NCBI RefSeq assembly: GCF_019966545.1
Contig: NZ_JAIMIC010000007.1
Coordinates: 300,644 to 364,643 of the forward strand
Reading direction: 5' to 3'
DNA from: Heliomarina baculiformis
GTDB taxonomy: Bacteria; Pseudomonadota; Alphaproteobacteria; Rhodobacterales; Rhodobacteraceae
Length of the DNA: 64,000 nt
The position numbers and the translations under genes were made by a program. Shown one piece after another: positions 17,520 to 28,000 of this stretch; position 1 is the first letter of the stretch, and every line of letters begins with the position of its first letter. A model generated the notes under the pieces. That model was not told where the DNA came from, did no database searches, and saw only the letters and a list, made by a program, of their open reading frames with translations.

Positions 17520-18005
17520 TCACCCCGAGCAGAGCCGGTCCTTAACCAACGGACCTACTTTTCCGAAATCCATCTGACCCGTGTAGCGGGATTTCAATTC
17601 CGCCATGACCTTACCCATGTCCCGGATGCTTTCTGCTCCGGTGGTATCAATGGCCTTATCCACGGCCTGGGTCATCTGACCTTCGTCAAGCTGCGGTGGC
17701 AGGAATTCTTCGATAACCTTCATCTCTGCCAGTTCACGGTCAGACAGATCGAGGCGGCCGCCTTCCTCGTAAGCAATCGCGCTTTCATGGCGTTGCTTCA
17801 TCATCTTTCCGAGGATTGAAAGCACTTCCGCGTCGCCGACCCCATTAGCTTCGCTGTCATCGCTCCGCGCGGCAATGTCTTGATCTTTGATCGCCGCGTT
17901 AATGAGCCGGAGCGTAGAAAGCCGGGTCGCTGCCTTGTCCCGCATTGCCTGTTTCAGGGCATCATTCACCCTAGACCGCAAGTCCATCTTTTGTCCCATC
18001 CCCAT
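17520..18005 (-). CDS. GatB/YqeY domain-containing protein
   Basis: 161 residues, related to the tail domain of the GatB amidotransferase subunit that binds tRNA. Recognisable pieces are the LRSRVNDALKQAMRDKAATR start, LSDRELAEMKVIEEFLPPQL, and TTGAESIRDMGKVMAELKSR. The stand-alone form is widespread and of uncertain role. The first six residues (MGMGQK) may be upstream sequence, with the family-like start MDLRSRV at 17987. It is divergent from carA about 165 bases away, an arrangement common in this lineage. Confidence 0.88.
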   Translation of the reverse strand: MGMGQKMDLRSRVNDALKQAMRDKAATRLSTLRLINAAIKDQDIAARSDDSEANGVGDAEVLSILGKMMKQRHESAIAYEEGGRLDLSDRELAEMKVIEEFLPPQLDEGQMTQAVDKAIDTTGAESIRDMGKVMAELKSRYTGQMDFGKVGPLVKDRLCSG

Positions 18006-18168
18006 GGATCATGAAGTCTCTCACTTTACTAAAAGCGTGTAGTTCTGACAATATCGCTTTCGCGACGTAACTTTTTCCTTAACTTTAACCCGGCACGGCG
18101 ACTGCGGGTTGACCACGGCTGCGCCGCCTCATAGTACTCCATGAATTTGCCGAAATCGGAGTCGTATC

Positions 18169-19332
18169 ATGGTCGCCACAGCCCCCGCGAAGCCTACTGC
18201 ATGTCTCGCACTTGCCGATGGGACAATCTTTTACGGTGTCGGTTTCGGAGCAGTCGGTCAGACAGTGGCCGAGCTTTGCTTTAACACGGCGATGACCGGG
18301 TACCAGGAAATCATGACTGACCCTTCTTATGCAGGTCAGATCGTGACTTTTACCTTCCCGCATATCGGTAATGTGGGCGTGAACCCGGATGATGACGAAA
18401 CCGGCGATCCGGTCGCCGCAGGCATGATCGTCAAGTGGGACCCAACAGTCGCTAGCAACTGGAGAAGCGCTGACGAACTGAAAGTCTGGCTTGAAAGACG
18501 CGGTCGGATTGCAATGGGGGGCGTTGACACGAGACGTCTGACCCGCGCGATCCGCCAGCAAGGAGCACCGCACGTTGCACTGGCGCACGATCCCGAAGGC
18601 AACTTCGACATTGAGGCTCTTGTTGCTGCCGCGCGCGCTTTCCGCGGGCTGGAGGGCATGGATCTGGCGAAGGATGTGACCTGCGCGCAGTCCTACCGTT
18701 GGAATGAAATGCGTTGGGCATGGCCGGAAGGCTACGCCGCGCAAACAGACCCGAAGTACAAAGTCGTTGCCGTCGACTATGGCGCAAAACGCAACATCCT
18801 GCGCTGCCTTGCCAGTGTTGGCTGTGACGTGACGGTTCTCCCGGCTTCGGCGACAGCGGAAGACGTACTTGCGCACAATCCTGATGGATTGTTCCTGTCC
18901 AATGGGCCCGGGGATCCTGCGGCGACCGGTGAGTACGCCGTACCCATGATTCAGGAAGTGATCGGAAAAACGGAACTTCCAGTGTTCGGCATTTGCCTTG
19001 GGCACCAGATGCTGGCGCTCGCACTCGGTGCCAAGACGGTCAAAATGAACCACGGTCATCATGGTGCCAACCACCCCGTAAAGGATCTTGAAACCGGTAA
19101 GGTGGAAATCACCTCCATGAACCATGGTTTTGCTGTTGATGCCCAGACGCTACCGAATGGCGTTCGTGAGACTCATCGTTCGCTGTTCGATGGTTCCAAC
19201 TGCGGTATTCGCATGACTGATCGACCGGTCTGGTCCGTTCAATACCACCCCGAGGCAAGTCCGGGGCCGCAGGACAGCTTCTATCTTTTCGAAAGGTTCG
19301 CGGAGGCAATGAAAGAACGCGCGTCCGCCTGA
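18169..19332 (+). CDS. carA: Carbamoyl-phosphate synthase small subunit
   Basis: Glutaminase subunit supplying ammonia for carbamoyl phosphate (arginine and pyrimidine synthesis), 387 residues. The N-terminal domain has LADGTIFYGVGFGA and MTGYQEIMTDPSYAGQI. The class-I amidotransferase domain carries LSNGPGDP, the nucleophile Cys in FGICLGHQM and the His/Glu pair in QYHPEASPGP. carB is not adjacent, which is usual here. GGAG precedes the ATG by nine bases. Confidence 0.96.
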   Translation: MVATAPAKPTACLALADGTIFYGVGFGAVGQTVAELCFNTAMTGYQEIMTDPSYAGQIVTFTFPHIGNVGVNPDDDETGDPVAAGMIVKWDPTVASNWRSADELKVWLERRGRIAMGGVDTRRLTRAIRQQGAPHVALAHDPEGNFDIEALVAAARAFRGLEGMDLAKDVTCAQSYRWNEMRWAWPEGYAAQTDPKYKVVAVDYGAKRNILRCLASVGCDVTVLPASATAEDVLAHNPDGLFLSNGPGDPAATGEYAVPMIQEVIGKTELPVFGICLGHQMLALALGAKTVKMNHGHHGANHPVKDLETGKVEITSMNHGFAVDAQTLPNGVRETHRSLFDGSNCGIRMTDRPVWSVQYHPEASPGPQDSFYLFERFAEAMKERASA

Positions 19333-19425
19333 GAGAAATACCGACGGATAACCAAGGAAAAATTTACCTCTCTTTAAGGTTAACCAGCCAACTCTGCCCT
19401 ATCCGGCTCGGGAGGCAGGTTACCC

Positions 19426-21297
19426 ATGGAAAGAGGTCCCTTGGTTCACGATGGTGGTGCCAATACTGCCGAACGGATGCCAATTGGCCGCCACTTGGTC
19501 GAAAACGGATCGATCACCTCTTCGCAACTGGTAGCCGCGCTTCAGCTTCAGACAACAATCAACGCACCCTTGGGTGAAATCCTTGTCGCCGAAGGCATCG
19601 CGAAGACGCAGGATGTCGAAAAAGGCCTTGCGCAGCAGTTCGCGCTGCCTAAAGCGGACTTTGATAAAGAACCAATAGACACGGAACTGTGCAAGTCTCG
19701 ACCGCCGCGTTTCTGGGTTCGAAACCGTCTTCTGCCTTGGAAGAATGACGGCGAACGCGTCCTGATTGCCACGGAACGCCCTGATCGATTCGATGACCTT
19801 CGCGGCAGTCTTGAAGCGAATTTCGGATCTCTCGCACCGGCGCTTGGCGAATCCGACGATATTACAAGAACTATCGGCTTGTTGTTCGGGCGCCACCTGG
19901 CCCTCGAAGCCAATGAACGGGTTGCGGCTGAATTCAGTTGCCGGAGCTGGCATTGGAGCGCGCGCCTGATTTTACCTCTTCTCCTCGTGGCTGTCGGAAC
20001 AGGCTTCTATAACTTTCCGACACTCGGATATTTCTTGGCCACTCTTGTCGCGCTTTCTGCTCTCGTTCTGTTTGCTTGTCTCAGGTTCACGGCGTTCATA
20101 GCTCATATGACTGACAACGACCTTCTTGCCGTGCCGCGTGGCCGGACCGTGGTGCAGGCAGAGAACCTGCGCAAACCAAAAGTTTCAGTCCTTGTTCCCC
20201 TTTATCGGGAAAAAGAAATCGTAAAAACGCTGGTGGCCCGGCTTAGTCGTCTGACGTACCCAAAGGCGGTTCTTGAGGTGCTTTTGGTCCTGGAAGAACG
20301 GGATGATGTGACCCGGCGTACACTGGCCGAAACAACCTTGCCCAGATGGATGCGTGTCGTGGAGGTTCCCGCAATCGGCGGCATCAAAACGAAGCCACGC
20401 GCGATGAACTATGCGCTGGACTTCTGCGGGGGCGAAATCGTGGGAGTTTGGGATGCCGAGGATGCACCGGCTTTTGACCAAATCGAGCGCGTCGTCGAAA
20501 GGTTTGCATCGGCGCCCGATGATGTTGTCTGTCTTCAGGGGGTGCTGGATTATTACAATCCACGGACCAACTGGATTTCACGCTGCTTTACTATCGAATA
20601 CGCCGCCTGGTTTCGTGTCATCCTGCCGGGACTCGCACGCCTCGGTCTGATCGTTCCGCTCGGCGGTACAACACTTTTTTTTCGCAGGGACAAGCTGGAA
20701 GAGCTTGGAGGATGGGACGCTCACAACGTGACCGAAGATGCTGATCTTGGCGTACGGCTTTCCCGGTGCGGATACCGCACGGAAATGATCGATACCGTGA
20801 CCTATGAGGAAGCGAACTGCCGGGTCTGGCCATGGATAAAACAGAGATCGCGATGGCTAAAGGGATTCATGGTCACATATGTCGTTCACATGCGGCGTCC
20901 TTTGAAGCTCTACCGCGACATTGGTCCCCTCAAGTTCCTAAGCTTTCAGGCGTTCTTTCTCGGCACTCTCAGCCAGTTCCTGTTGGCCCCTTTCATCTGG
21001 ACCTTCTGGCTCTTTCTATTTGGCATTCCGCACCCCTTGGAGGGATTCGCACCCTATGAGTATCTCCTAGGCGTGATGCTGTTCTTTTTCTGCATCGAGT
21101 TGATGGGGTTCATCATCGCAATGCTTGCTGTATCGAAATCCGACAGGCGTTTTCTGATGATATGGGTGCCAGCGATGCTGTTGTATTTTCCATTAGGTAC
21201 AGTCGCCGCGATCAAGGCATTGGTAGAGCTGATGGTGGCGCCGTATTATTGGGACAAGACCCAGCACGGCGTTGTCTTGGCTGACGAATGTGTTTGA
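19426..21297 (+). CDS. Family-2 glycosyltransferase with GspE N-terminal-like domain
   Basis: 623-residue membrane protein. Residues about 15-150 resemble the N-terminal domain of type II secretion ATPases (IGRHLVENGSITSSQLVAAL, then PLGEILVAEG), a module also known to bind cyclic di-GMP in MshE. Two hydrophobic helices follow (about 180-225). The GT2 catalytic part starts at VSVLVPLYREKE (about 253), with DAED near 343, VTEDADLGVRLSRCG near 436 and the QRSRW motif near 472. Three or four C-terminal helices suggest polymerisation coupled to export, as in cellulose- or hyaluronan-like synthases. The polymer is unknown and no partner genes flank it. Confidence 0.82.
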   Translation: MERGPLVHDGGANTAERMPIGRHLVENGSITSSQLVAALQLQTTINAPLGEILVAEGIAKTQDVEKGLAQQFALPKADFDKEPIDTELCKSRPPRFWVRNRLLPWKNDGERVLIATERPDRFDDLRGSLEANFGSLAPALGESDDITRTIGLLFGRHLALEANERVAAEFSCRSWHWSARLILPLLLVAVGTGFYNFPTLGYFLATLVALSALVLFACLRFTAFIAHMTDNDLLAVPRGRTVVQAENLRKPKVSVLVPLYREKEIVKTLVARLSRLTYPKAVLEVLLVLEERDDVTRRTLAETTLPRWMRVVEVPAIGGIKTKPRAMNYALDFCGGEIVGVWDAEDAPAFDQIERVVERFASAPDDVVCLQGVLDYYNPRTNWISRCFTIEYAAWFRVILPGLARLGLIVPLGGTTLFFRRDKLEELGGWDAHNVTEDADLGVRLSRCGYRTEMIDTVTYEEANCRVWPWIKQRSRWLKGFMVTYVVHMRRPLKLYRDIGPLKFLSFQAFFLGTLSQFLLAPFIWTFWLFLFGIPHPLEGFAPYEYLLGVMLFFFCIELMGFIIAMLAVSKSDRRFLMIWVPAMLLYFPLGTVAAIKALVELMVAPYYWDKTQHGVVLADECV

Positions 21298-21300
21298 TCG

Positions 21301-21966
21301 TCAACCGCGCCTGTCGGCATCCTGTTTCAATCTTGTTTTGAAGGCGACCGAGATATGGTTCTGTAAGGCATGTTCCGCGGAATCCTCATCGCGTTTTTCT
21401 ATTGCCGCTACAATTTTGCGATGTTCCGCCTGAGCGATTTCACCGCGACCTTCCGCTGCCAAGGAAGTTGTCGCCATCAAGGCCATCGTCCGGTGCACCA
21501 GATCCAGTTGTTGCACCAAATATCTGTTGTGCGAGGCAAGCTGTATCTGCTTGTGAAAGCGCCGGTTGGACCGTGCAAGCGCAGGCGGGTCGTGGATCAG
21601 GGCGTCGTCCGCCTCTACCATCTCACGCAGAACTGTAATCTCTTCTTCATTCGCGTGGCGGGCAGCAAGGCGGGCGGCCAAGCCTTCCAATTCGCGGCGC
21701 ACGACATAGAGTTCGGCCATCTGGTTGTGATCCAGTGAAGCCACGATGAGCGAACGGCCGTCTCGGGCCAAGAGTGATTGCGTTTCGAGCCGCTGCAAGG
21801 CTTCGCGGACGGGTGTGCGCGAGACGCCCAGCCGCTCTGCAAGGTCGCTCTCGACCAGCCGATCGCCGGGCTTGTAGTCACCCATGTCAATCGCTTCGAG
21901 GATCAGGCTGTACGCATCCGTCTGCGCCGGTTTGGTTTCTTTCATGTGGCCACCGGAAGATTTCAT
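21301..21966 (-). CDS. GntR-family transcriptional regulator (FCD type)
   Basis: 221 residues. The winged helix reads ESDLAERLGVSRTPVREALQ near residues 42-60. The FCD domain keeps Asn/His in SNRRFHKQI, His in AEHRKIV and His in LQNHISV. Asn replaces the usual first Asp ligand. The start may be the internal ATG at 21945 (MKETKP). It lies tail-to-tail with the glycosyltransferase gene and divergent from the nucleotidase gene; its target is not evident. Confidence 0.88.
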   Translation of the reverse strand: MKSSGGHMKETKPAQTDAYSLILEAIDMGDYKPGDRLVESDLAERLGVSRTPVREALQRLETQSLLARDGRSLIVASLDHNQMAELYVVRRELEGLAARLAARHANEEEITVLREMVEADDALIHDPPALARSNRRFHKQIQLASHNRYLVQQLDLVHRTMALMATTSLAAEGRGEIAQAEHRKIVAAIEKRDEDSAEHALQNHISVAFKTRLKQDADRRG

Positions 21967-22045
21967 CCCTAGTGTCTACTCGCGGCGCCGTGACCGGATC
22001 AAGCCTGCCGTTGAAAACCCGTTGGTGCTGAGCTAGAGCCTCCCA

Positions 22046-22690
22046 ATGATCAAAACGTCATTCAGCCATGTCGAGACTTGGGTCTTTGATCTCGACAACA
22101 CTCTTTATCCGCCCTCTGCGCGCCTCTTTGACCAGATCGAAGTCCACATGACCAAATATGTCATGGATACGCTTTCCGTGGACGCTGAGGAGGCTGACAA
22201 GTTGCGCTCGGAATACTGGCGCACCTACGGAACCACTCTTGCAGGGCTTATGAGGGTTCACGGGGTCGATCCAGGGCCGTATCTGACCAAGGTGCATGAA
22301 ATCTCCTTTGATTGTCTCGAAGAAGACCAAGCCTTAGCAGCAGCAATTGCCGCATTACCCGGAAGGCGCATCGTGTACACAAACGGTACACGGCCATACG
22401 CGGAAAACGTACTAAAGGCGCGCGGCCTGAGCGAGGTATTCGATGGTATCTATGGCGTCGAGCATGCGCAGTTTCTTCCAAAACCTGAACGCGAGGCCTT
22501 TGAAATGGTGTTTGCTCTCGACGGTCTGAACCCAGCGCGGGCGGCGATGTTCGAAGATGATGCCCGCAATCTTGTGGCGCCGCATGCGATGGGCATGCAA
22601 ACTGTTCACGTTGCACCTGATCGTCTGGAGGCGGACCACATACATCACCATACCGACGATCTGGCATCATTCGTTGCCAGACTTATCTAA
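22046..22690 (+). CDS. Pyrimidine 5'-nucleotidase (HAD superfamily)
   Basis: 214 residues. The HAD motifs are clear: nucleophile Asp in VFDLDNTLYPPS (near residue 17), motif II in YTNGTRPYA, Lys in LPKPE and the acidic motif in FEDDARNL. The LYPP form marks the pyrimidine 5'-nucleotidase group, which dephosphorylates UMP/CMP-like nucleotides. It stands 52 bases ahead of the ubiH-like gene and may share a transcript with it. Confidence 0.88.
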   Translation: MIKTSFSHVETWVFDLDNTLYPPSARLFDQIEVHMTKYVMDTLSVDAEEADKLRSEYWRTYGTTLAGLMRVHGVDPGPYLTKVHEISFDCLEEDQALAAAIAALPGRRIVYTNGTRPYAENVLKARGLSEVFDGIYGVEHAQFLPKPEREAFEMVFALDGLNPARAAMFEDDARNLVAPHAMGMQTVHVAPDRLEADHIHHHTDDLASFVARLI

Positions 22691-22742
22691 TGTGACATAG
22701 CAACGGTGAAAGCCGTCTCGATAACATGGAGAGAGGATAGCC

Positions 22743-23939
22743 ATGCCGGAACAAAGCGACGTTCTCGTTTCGGGTGGAGGTATCGCTGGCTTGACCGCTG
22801 CAGCCGTTTTCGGGGCAATGGGCTATGACGTGATATGCGTCGATCCGGCTCCACCGATAACGTCGCGCGATGCGTCGGGCTCAGACCTTCGCACCACGGC
22901 GATCCTGCAACCTGCCAAAGCTTTGCTTGAGAAATTCGGGCTGTGGCAGTGTTTGGCCCCTCATGCCATGCCACTGCGCGTCATGCGAATTGTCGATGCC
23001 GGCGGTGAGGCTTCCGAGCCGAGAGTGGTCCGGGAATTTCGAGCTGACGAGATTTCTGATCAGCCATTCGGATGGAATCTGCCGAACTGGTTGCTGCGGC
23101 GAGAATTCCTTTCCCAGTTTGCGGATCTGCCTTCCGTCAGTTTCCGACCCGGAGTCAGTACGAATTCGCTCTTTACCCGATCCGGCGAAGCGCGTGTCGG
23201 ATTAAGCGACGGTTCAAAGGTTTCCACGCGTCTTGTCATTGCTGCCGATGGACGAAATTCGTTTACCCGTGAGGCCGCGGGAATTGCTATTACTAAAAGG
23301 CACTATGGCCAGAAGGCGCTGGCCTTTGCTGTGACGCACACTCTGCCACACGAAAGCGTTTCGACCGAAATCCATCGAAGCGGCGGACCTTTTACACTGG
23401 TCCCACTGCCGGATCACGAAGGAAAACCATCCTCTGCTGTCGTCTGGATGGAGACCGGACCAAAGGCGCAGGAACTGCATGCGCTTTCTGACGATGCCTT
23501 TGAAGTTGCCGTGAATGAAAGAGCCTGCGGTCTGATGGGTGAAATTCATCTGGCCACCGGCCGGGCGCTTTGGCCAATTACGAGTCAGCACGCAGAAACC
23601 ATGCAGGCAGAACGAGTCGCCCTGATGGCCGAGGCCGCCCATGTCGTTCCGCCCATCGGCGCTCAGGGACTTAACATGTCACTTGCCGATTTGCGCTGCC
23701 TGACGGAACTGGCCGAGAAATACCCGGACGATCTTGGATGTGCCGACATGCTAACGGCCTACGACAAGGCACGCATGAGCGATATCCGGTTGCGCGTTCA
23801 AGGGATCGATCTGCTGAACCGGGCATCAATGGCGGATGCCCGAGCTCTGCGGGATGTCAGGGCCGCCGGGTTAAGCGCCCTTTATGCACTCCCCCAGATC
23901 CGGCACATGCTTATGCGCATGGGGCTTGGCGTTGCTTAG
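22743..23939 (+). CDS. UbiH/UbiF-family FAD-dependent monooxygenase
   Basis: Ubiquinone-ring hydroxylase family, 398 residues. It has the FAD-binding start VSGGGIAGLTAAAVFG, LRTTAILQPAKALLEKFGLW near residues 50-68, and the second flavin motif near residue 297 read as AEAAHVVPPIGAQGLNMSL. The usual GD is AE here, close to the GEAAHV form common in alphaproteobacterial members. It probably hydroxylates a ubiquinone precursor at the membrane. UbiH, UbiF and UbiI cannot be separated by eye. A good ribosome site (GAGAGGATAG) is present. The stop overlaps the convergent aminotransferase by four bases. Confidence 0.85.
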   Translation: MPEQSDVLVSGGGIAGLTAAAVFGAMGYDVICVDPAPPITSRDASGSDLRTTAILQPAKALLEKFGLWQCLAPHAMPLRVMRIVDAGGEASEPRVVREFRADEISDQPFGWNLPNWLLRREFLSQFADLPSVSFRPGVSTNSLFTRSGEARVGLSDGSKVSTRLVIAADGRNSFTREAAGIAITKRHYGQKALAFAVTHTLPHESVSTEIHRSGGPFTLVPLPDHEGKPSSAVVWMETGPKAQELHALSDDAFEVAVNERACGLMGEIHLATGRALWPITSQHAETMQAERVALMAEAAHVVPPIGAQGLNMSLADLRCLTELAEKYPDDLGCADMLTAYDKARMSDIRLRVQGIDLLNRASMADARALRDVRAAGLSALYALPQIRHMLMRMGLGVA

Positions 23940-25063
23940 ATCACCTGGTCGAGAACCTTCTTGAGCCGGGCCAGAGTAGCATCGACATCGTAAAGCTTGT
24001 CGAGACCAAAGAGGCCAAGTCTGAAGGTCTGGAAGTTTTCGGGCTCGTCGCATTGAAGCGGCACACCGGCGGCGATCTGCATTCCCTTCGCGGCGAAGGC
24101 GCGTCCGGATTGTATGTCGGGCGAGTCGGTGTAGCTGACGACGACACCCGGCGCGCCAAATCCATCGGCTGCCACAGAGACAAGGCCTTTGTCAGCGAGC
24201 ATAGCGCGAACGCCTTCGCCCAGTTTCCACTGCGCTTCCCGCAGACGGTCGAAACCATAGCCACGCGATTCCATCATGGTGTCCCGAAAATCGCAGAGCG
24301 CGTCAGTCGGCATCGTGGCATGATAGGCGTGCCCGCCGTTTTCATAGGCGGCCATGATCTGCCGCCACTTTTTGAGATCAATGGCAAAGCTGTCGGATCT
24401 TGTCTCTTCCAGCCGTGCCAGTGCCTCTGCAGACATCATCACGAGACCCGCCGAAGGAGATGAACTCCACCCCTTTTGCGGCGCGCTGATCAATACGTCG
24501 ACGCCTGTTGATTTCATGTCTACCCACGCACAGCCGGACGCAATGCAATCCAGCACCACCAGTGCACCGACCTCATGCGCGGCATCCGCGAGTGACGAGA
24601 CATAATCGTCCGGCAGGATGACACCTGCCGAAGTTTCCACATGAGGCGCGAAGACAACCGAGGGCTTTTCCCTGTGTATCGTTTCAACAACCTCATCGAT
24701 CGGGGCTGGTGCGAAAGGTGAGGGGGAAACGTTGCCAACCGGCCGCGCCTTCATGACCGTGGCCGAAGATGTCAGGCCACCTGTTTCGATGATCTGGCTC
24801 CAGCGATAGGAAAACCATCCATTGCGCACAACCAGCACGTCCTGCCCCCGTACGAACTGGCGCGCCACGGCTTCCATTGCATACGTACCGCCACCGGGGA
24901 CGATAGCCACGCCGTCGGCCTGATAGACTTCCTTCAGCCCATCGGAAAGATCCCGCATGACTTTCTGGAATTTCATGGACATGTGGTTCAGCGATCGGTC
25001 CGTAAAAACGACCGAGAATTCTTCCAATCCGTCAGGATCTACAGTCTCAAGCAAAGCTGGCAT
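23936..25063 (-). CDS. Class V aminotransferase (alanine/serine-glyoxylate type)
   Basis: PLP enzyme of about 375 residues. Family features are IVPGGGTYAMEAVARQF in the cofactor pocket, VVLDCIASGCAWVDM, and the PLP Lys in SAPQKGWSSSPSAGLVMM near residue 187. Such enzymes move amino groups between alanine or serine and glyoxylate or similar keto acids. The ATG at 25063 is preferred over 25090 because an AGAAAGGACA ribosome site lies eight bases before it. It is downstream of two Lrp-type regulators on the same strand, which may control it. Confidence 0.88.
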   Translation of the reverse strand: MPALLETVDPDGLEEFSVVFTDRSLNHMSMKFQKVMRDLSDGLKEVYQADGVAIVPGGGTYAMEAVARQFVRGQDVLVVRNGWFSYRWSQIIETGGLTSSATVMKARPVGNVSPSPFAPAPIDEVVETIHREKPSVVFAPHVETSAGVILPDDYVSSLADAAHEVGALVVLDCIASGCAWVDMKSTGVDVLISAPQKGWSSSPSAGLVMMSAEALARLEETRSDSFAIDLKKWRQIMAAYENGGHAYHATMPTDALCDFRDTMMESRGYGFDRLREAQWKLGEGVRAMLADKGLVSVAADGFGAPGVVVSYTDSPDIQSGRAFAAKGMQIAAGVPLQCDEPENFQTFRLGLFGLDKLYDVDATLARLKKVLDQVI

Positions 25064-25130
25064 GGAATGTCCTTTCTGAACCTGCCTCATCTGATAGCGA
25101 TCAGCGAGACGATTGGCAAAACCTCTGTGA

Positions 25131-25589
25131 TCACCCGAGGGGGCCGGGCAGCCTTTCTTCGCTCAGCAGAACATTCGCCTCAAGATCGCCGGCACCGGGA
25201 AGTGTCATTATCCTGCGCCTGAGGATGCGCTCGAAGTCAGACAGATCGCGGGCCACGACCCGAAGACGGAAATCGTAGAGACCGAGCACGTGCTCGACTG
25301 TCTGCACCTCGGGAATCGCGCTGACCGCTCTTTCGAAATCGGCAAGACTGGGCTGTGCCTTGCGGGCGAGTTTGATGCCCACGAAAACAGTGACGCCAAA
25401 ACCAAGCGCCTCGGCGTTGAGGCGAAGCTGGCGCCCCTTCAGGATGCCAGCGTCTTCCAGCCGGCGAATGCGCCGCCACGTTGCCGGTTGCGAAAGGCCG
25501 AATTTGCGACCCAACGCGCTCGCGGTTTGCGTGGCGTCCTGAACCAGCGCACTCAGCAGTTTGCGATCGATATCGTCAATTTCCGTCAT
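25131..25589 (-). CDS. Lrp/AsnC-family regulator (second of a pair)
   Basis: 152 residues: N-terminal HTH (DIDRKLLSALVQDATQTASA, then ATWRRIRRLEDAGIL) and C-terminal AsnC ligand domain ending GAGDLEANVLLSEE. It overlaps the Lrp gene upstream by four bases (ATGA), so both are made from one message. It has the aminotransferase gene 67 bases downstream. The pair could form mixed octamers; that is inference. Confidence 0.9.
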   Translation of the reverse strand: MTEIDDIDRKLLSALVQDATQTASALGRKFGLSQPATWRRIRRLEDAGILKGRQLRLNAEALGFGVTVFVGIKLARKAQPSLADFERAVSAIPEVQTVEHVLGLYDFRLRVVARDLSDFERILRRRIMTLPGAGDLEANVLLSEERLPGPLG

Positions 25590-26041
25590 ACTGGCAGAAC
25601 CTTGTCGGATTTGATCCGCGCGATATGCATAAGGGCTTCTATGTCGGCGACATGGGGCAGGGTGAGAATCCTGTCACGATACAACGACTGATAATGAGCC
25701 AGATCTTTTGCGATCACAGAGAGTCTGACGTCGACCCGACCCAAAAAAGTCTGGATCTCGAGAACTTCCGGGACCTTCCGTGCCTCTGCAAGAAATTCGT
25801 CAAACGCGCGAGGTTCCGCTTTTTCCAAGGTGAATCGAAGGCTTACTTCGACCGTATAGTCAAGAGCCGCCCAGTCGATGATTGCTTCCTGGCCAAGGAT
25901 GATCCCGTTGCTTTCCATCTTTTCGAGCCGTCGCCAACACATTGCAGGCGTTACTCGCGCCCTGTCTGCCAGTTCGGAGACAGAAAGACTCGGTTCAGCC
26001 TGGAACTGGCGGAGAATGCGGCGGTCGATGTCATCTAGCAT
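25586..26041 (-). CDS. Lrp/AsnC-family regulator (first of a pair)
   Basis: 151 residues with the same layout as its neighbour: HTH (DIDRRILRQFQAEPSLSVSE, then AMCWRRLEKMESNGII) and the AsnC domain with VPEVLEIQTFLGRVDVRL. It diverges from ilvC with 137 bases between the starts. Both the position and the family (leucine-responsive regulation of branched-chain synthesis) make ilvC a natural target. Confidence 0.9.
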   Translation of the reverse strand: MLDDIDRRILRQFQAEPSLSVSELADRARVTPAMCWRRLEKMESNGIILGQEAIIDWAALDYTVEVSLRFTLEKAEPRAFDEFLAEARKVPEVLEIQTFLGRVDVRLSVIAKDLAHYQSLYRDRILTLPHVADIEALMHIARIKSDKVLPV

Positions 26042-26108
26042 GAATATACCGAAAATCTAATGATCTACGAATGATACTTCCTCTTGCTCTTAAATACTCA
26101 AGGAAACT

Positions 26109-26128
26109 GATATCGCAACAACGATATC
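26109..26128. promoter_or_regulatory. Inverted repeat GATATCG-N6-CGATATC upstream of ilvC
   Basis: Seven-base perfect arms around a six-base spacer, 50 bases before the ilvC ATG in the space shared with the lrp pair. It may be an operator for the adjacent Lrp proteins or a leader hairpin. Confidence 0.4.
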
Positions 26129-26154
26129 GGCGGCGTAGACAGGGCGACATCTGA

Positions 26155-27201
<1,047 letters not shown>

Positions 27202-27221
27202 TCGAGCATATTGCTTGAAAG

Positions 27222-27250
27222 AAAAGGCGCCCAGTTTGGGCGCCTTTTTT
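27222..27250 (+). terminator. Intrinsic terminator of ilvC
   Basis: Arms AAAAGGCGCCC and GGGCGCCTTTT around AGTTT, continuing into more T. It begins 21 bases after the ilvC stop. Confidence 0.92.
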
Positions 27251-27296
27251 GTAAGTGACAGTCTGAAATGACTGGAATAAATCTAGCGGAACAGGT

Positions 27297-27479
27297 TTAG
27301 CCTGCTTTAGCTTGATGCTCCATGTGGATGAACTTGCAATCGCAATAGGGGCATTCGACCCAGCCTGTATCCCGCGGGATGCTCAACCAGACACGTGGAT
27401 GACCGAGGGCACCTTCGCCGCCGTCACATGCAATGCGATAGCTGTCCACCACCTTGGTTTCAGGCGCTTCGATGGTCAT
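27297..27479 (-). CDS. CHCC-type zinc-finger protein
   Basis: 60 residues. The ligand pattern is Cys in IACDGG, His in LGHPRV, and Cys-x-x-Cys in CPYCDCKF, the CHCC finger shared with the complex I accessory subunit NDUFS6. Bacterial stand-alone forms are small and widespread in alphaproteobacteria; the spacing [14 protein letters not shown] is typical. It converges with ilvC across the terminator. Confidence 0.85.
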   Translation of the reverse strand: MTIEAPETKVVDSYRIACDGGEGALGHPRVWLSIPRDTGWVECPYCDCKFIHMEHQAKAG

Positions 27480-27601
27480 GGTCTCTGGTATCCTTCTGAG
27501 CTGGATTTCTTGGCTCTTTTATGTGTCAGTAAAGCCAACGCTGCAAGGCCCCGATTGTCGCGGTTACTGGAGTATCAGGGCTCTCGCCAGCTTGGACCGG
27601 C

Positions 27602-28000
27602 TTGTTGATTCTTCACGTCGAAGCTTTTAATCCGCCAAGTATGCTTGTCCTTGAAAACATTCTGTCCGACCAGGGTTCCAGGTATGCCGTGTCGGGTGGT
27701 CCCGCCGATACCGCAGAGGCAGCGCGTGCATTTGTTCGCGAACTGACACGCCGAAAGAAATTCGCGAAGGCGACCCACAATACATGGGGATTGCTCACCG
27801 GTGACGGTGCGCAACTTAAGAATGACGACGGCGAAAGTGGCGCCGGATTGGTGATTCTGCGGCAGTTGGAGACCGCCGGTTTGCACGATCATGTCGTGGT
27901 GGTGACGCGCTGGTATGGTGGGAAACACCTGGGCGGCGACCGGTTTCGGCATGTTCAGCAGGCGGTTCGGACTTATCTGGAGGCACCGGAAAATGCGTAG
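27602..28000 (+). CDS. YigZ/IMPACT-family protein (UPF0029)
   Basis: 132 residues. Diagnostic pieces are THNTWGLLTG, the acidic DDGESGAGLVILRQLE, and VVVVTRWYGGKHLGGDRF. Proteins of this family carry an RNase-II-like or ribosome-interacting fold, and YigZ itself is about 200 residues, so this is the IMPACT domain without the C-terminal ferredoxin-like domain. The start is uncertain: TTG at 27602 or ATG at 27641. Confidence 0.78.
   Translation: MLILHVEAFNPPSMLVLENILSDQGSRYAVSGGPADTAEAARAFVRELTRRKKFAKATHNTWGLLTGDGAQLKNDDGESGAGLVILRQLETAGLHDHVVVVTRWYGGKHLGGDRFRHVQQAVRTYLEAPENA

Noticed and set aside
18085..19125. 346-codon minus-strand frame opposite carA
   Set aside because: Antisense to the conserved carA frame with no family features.
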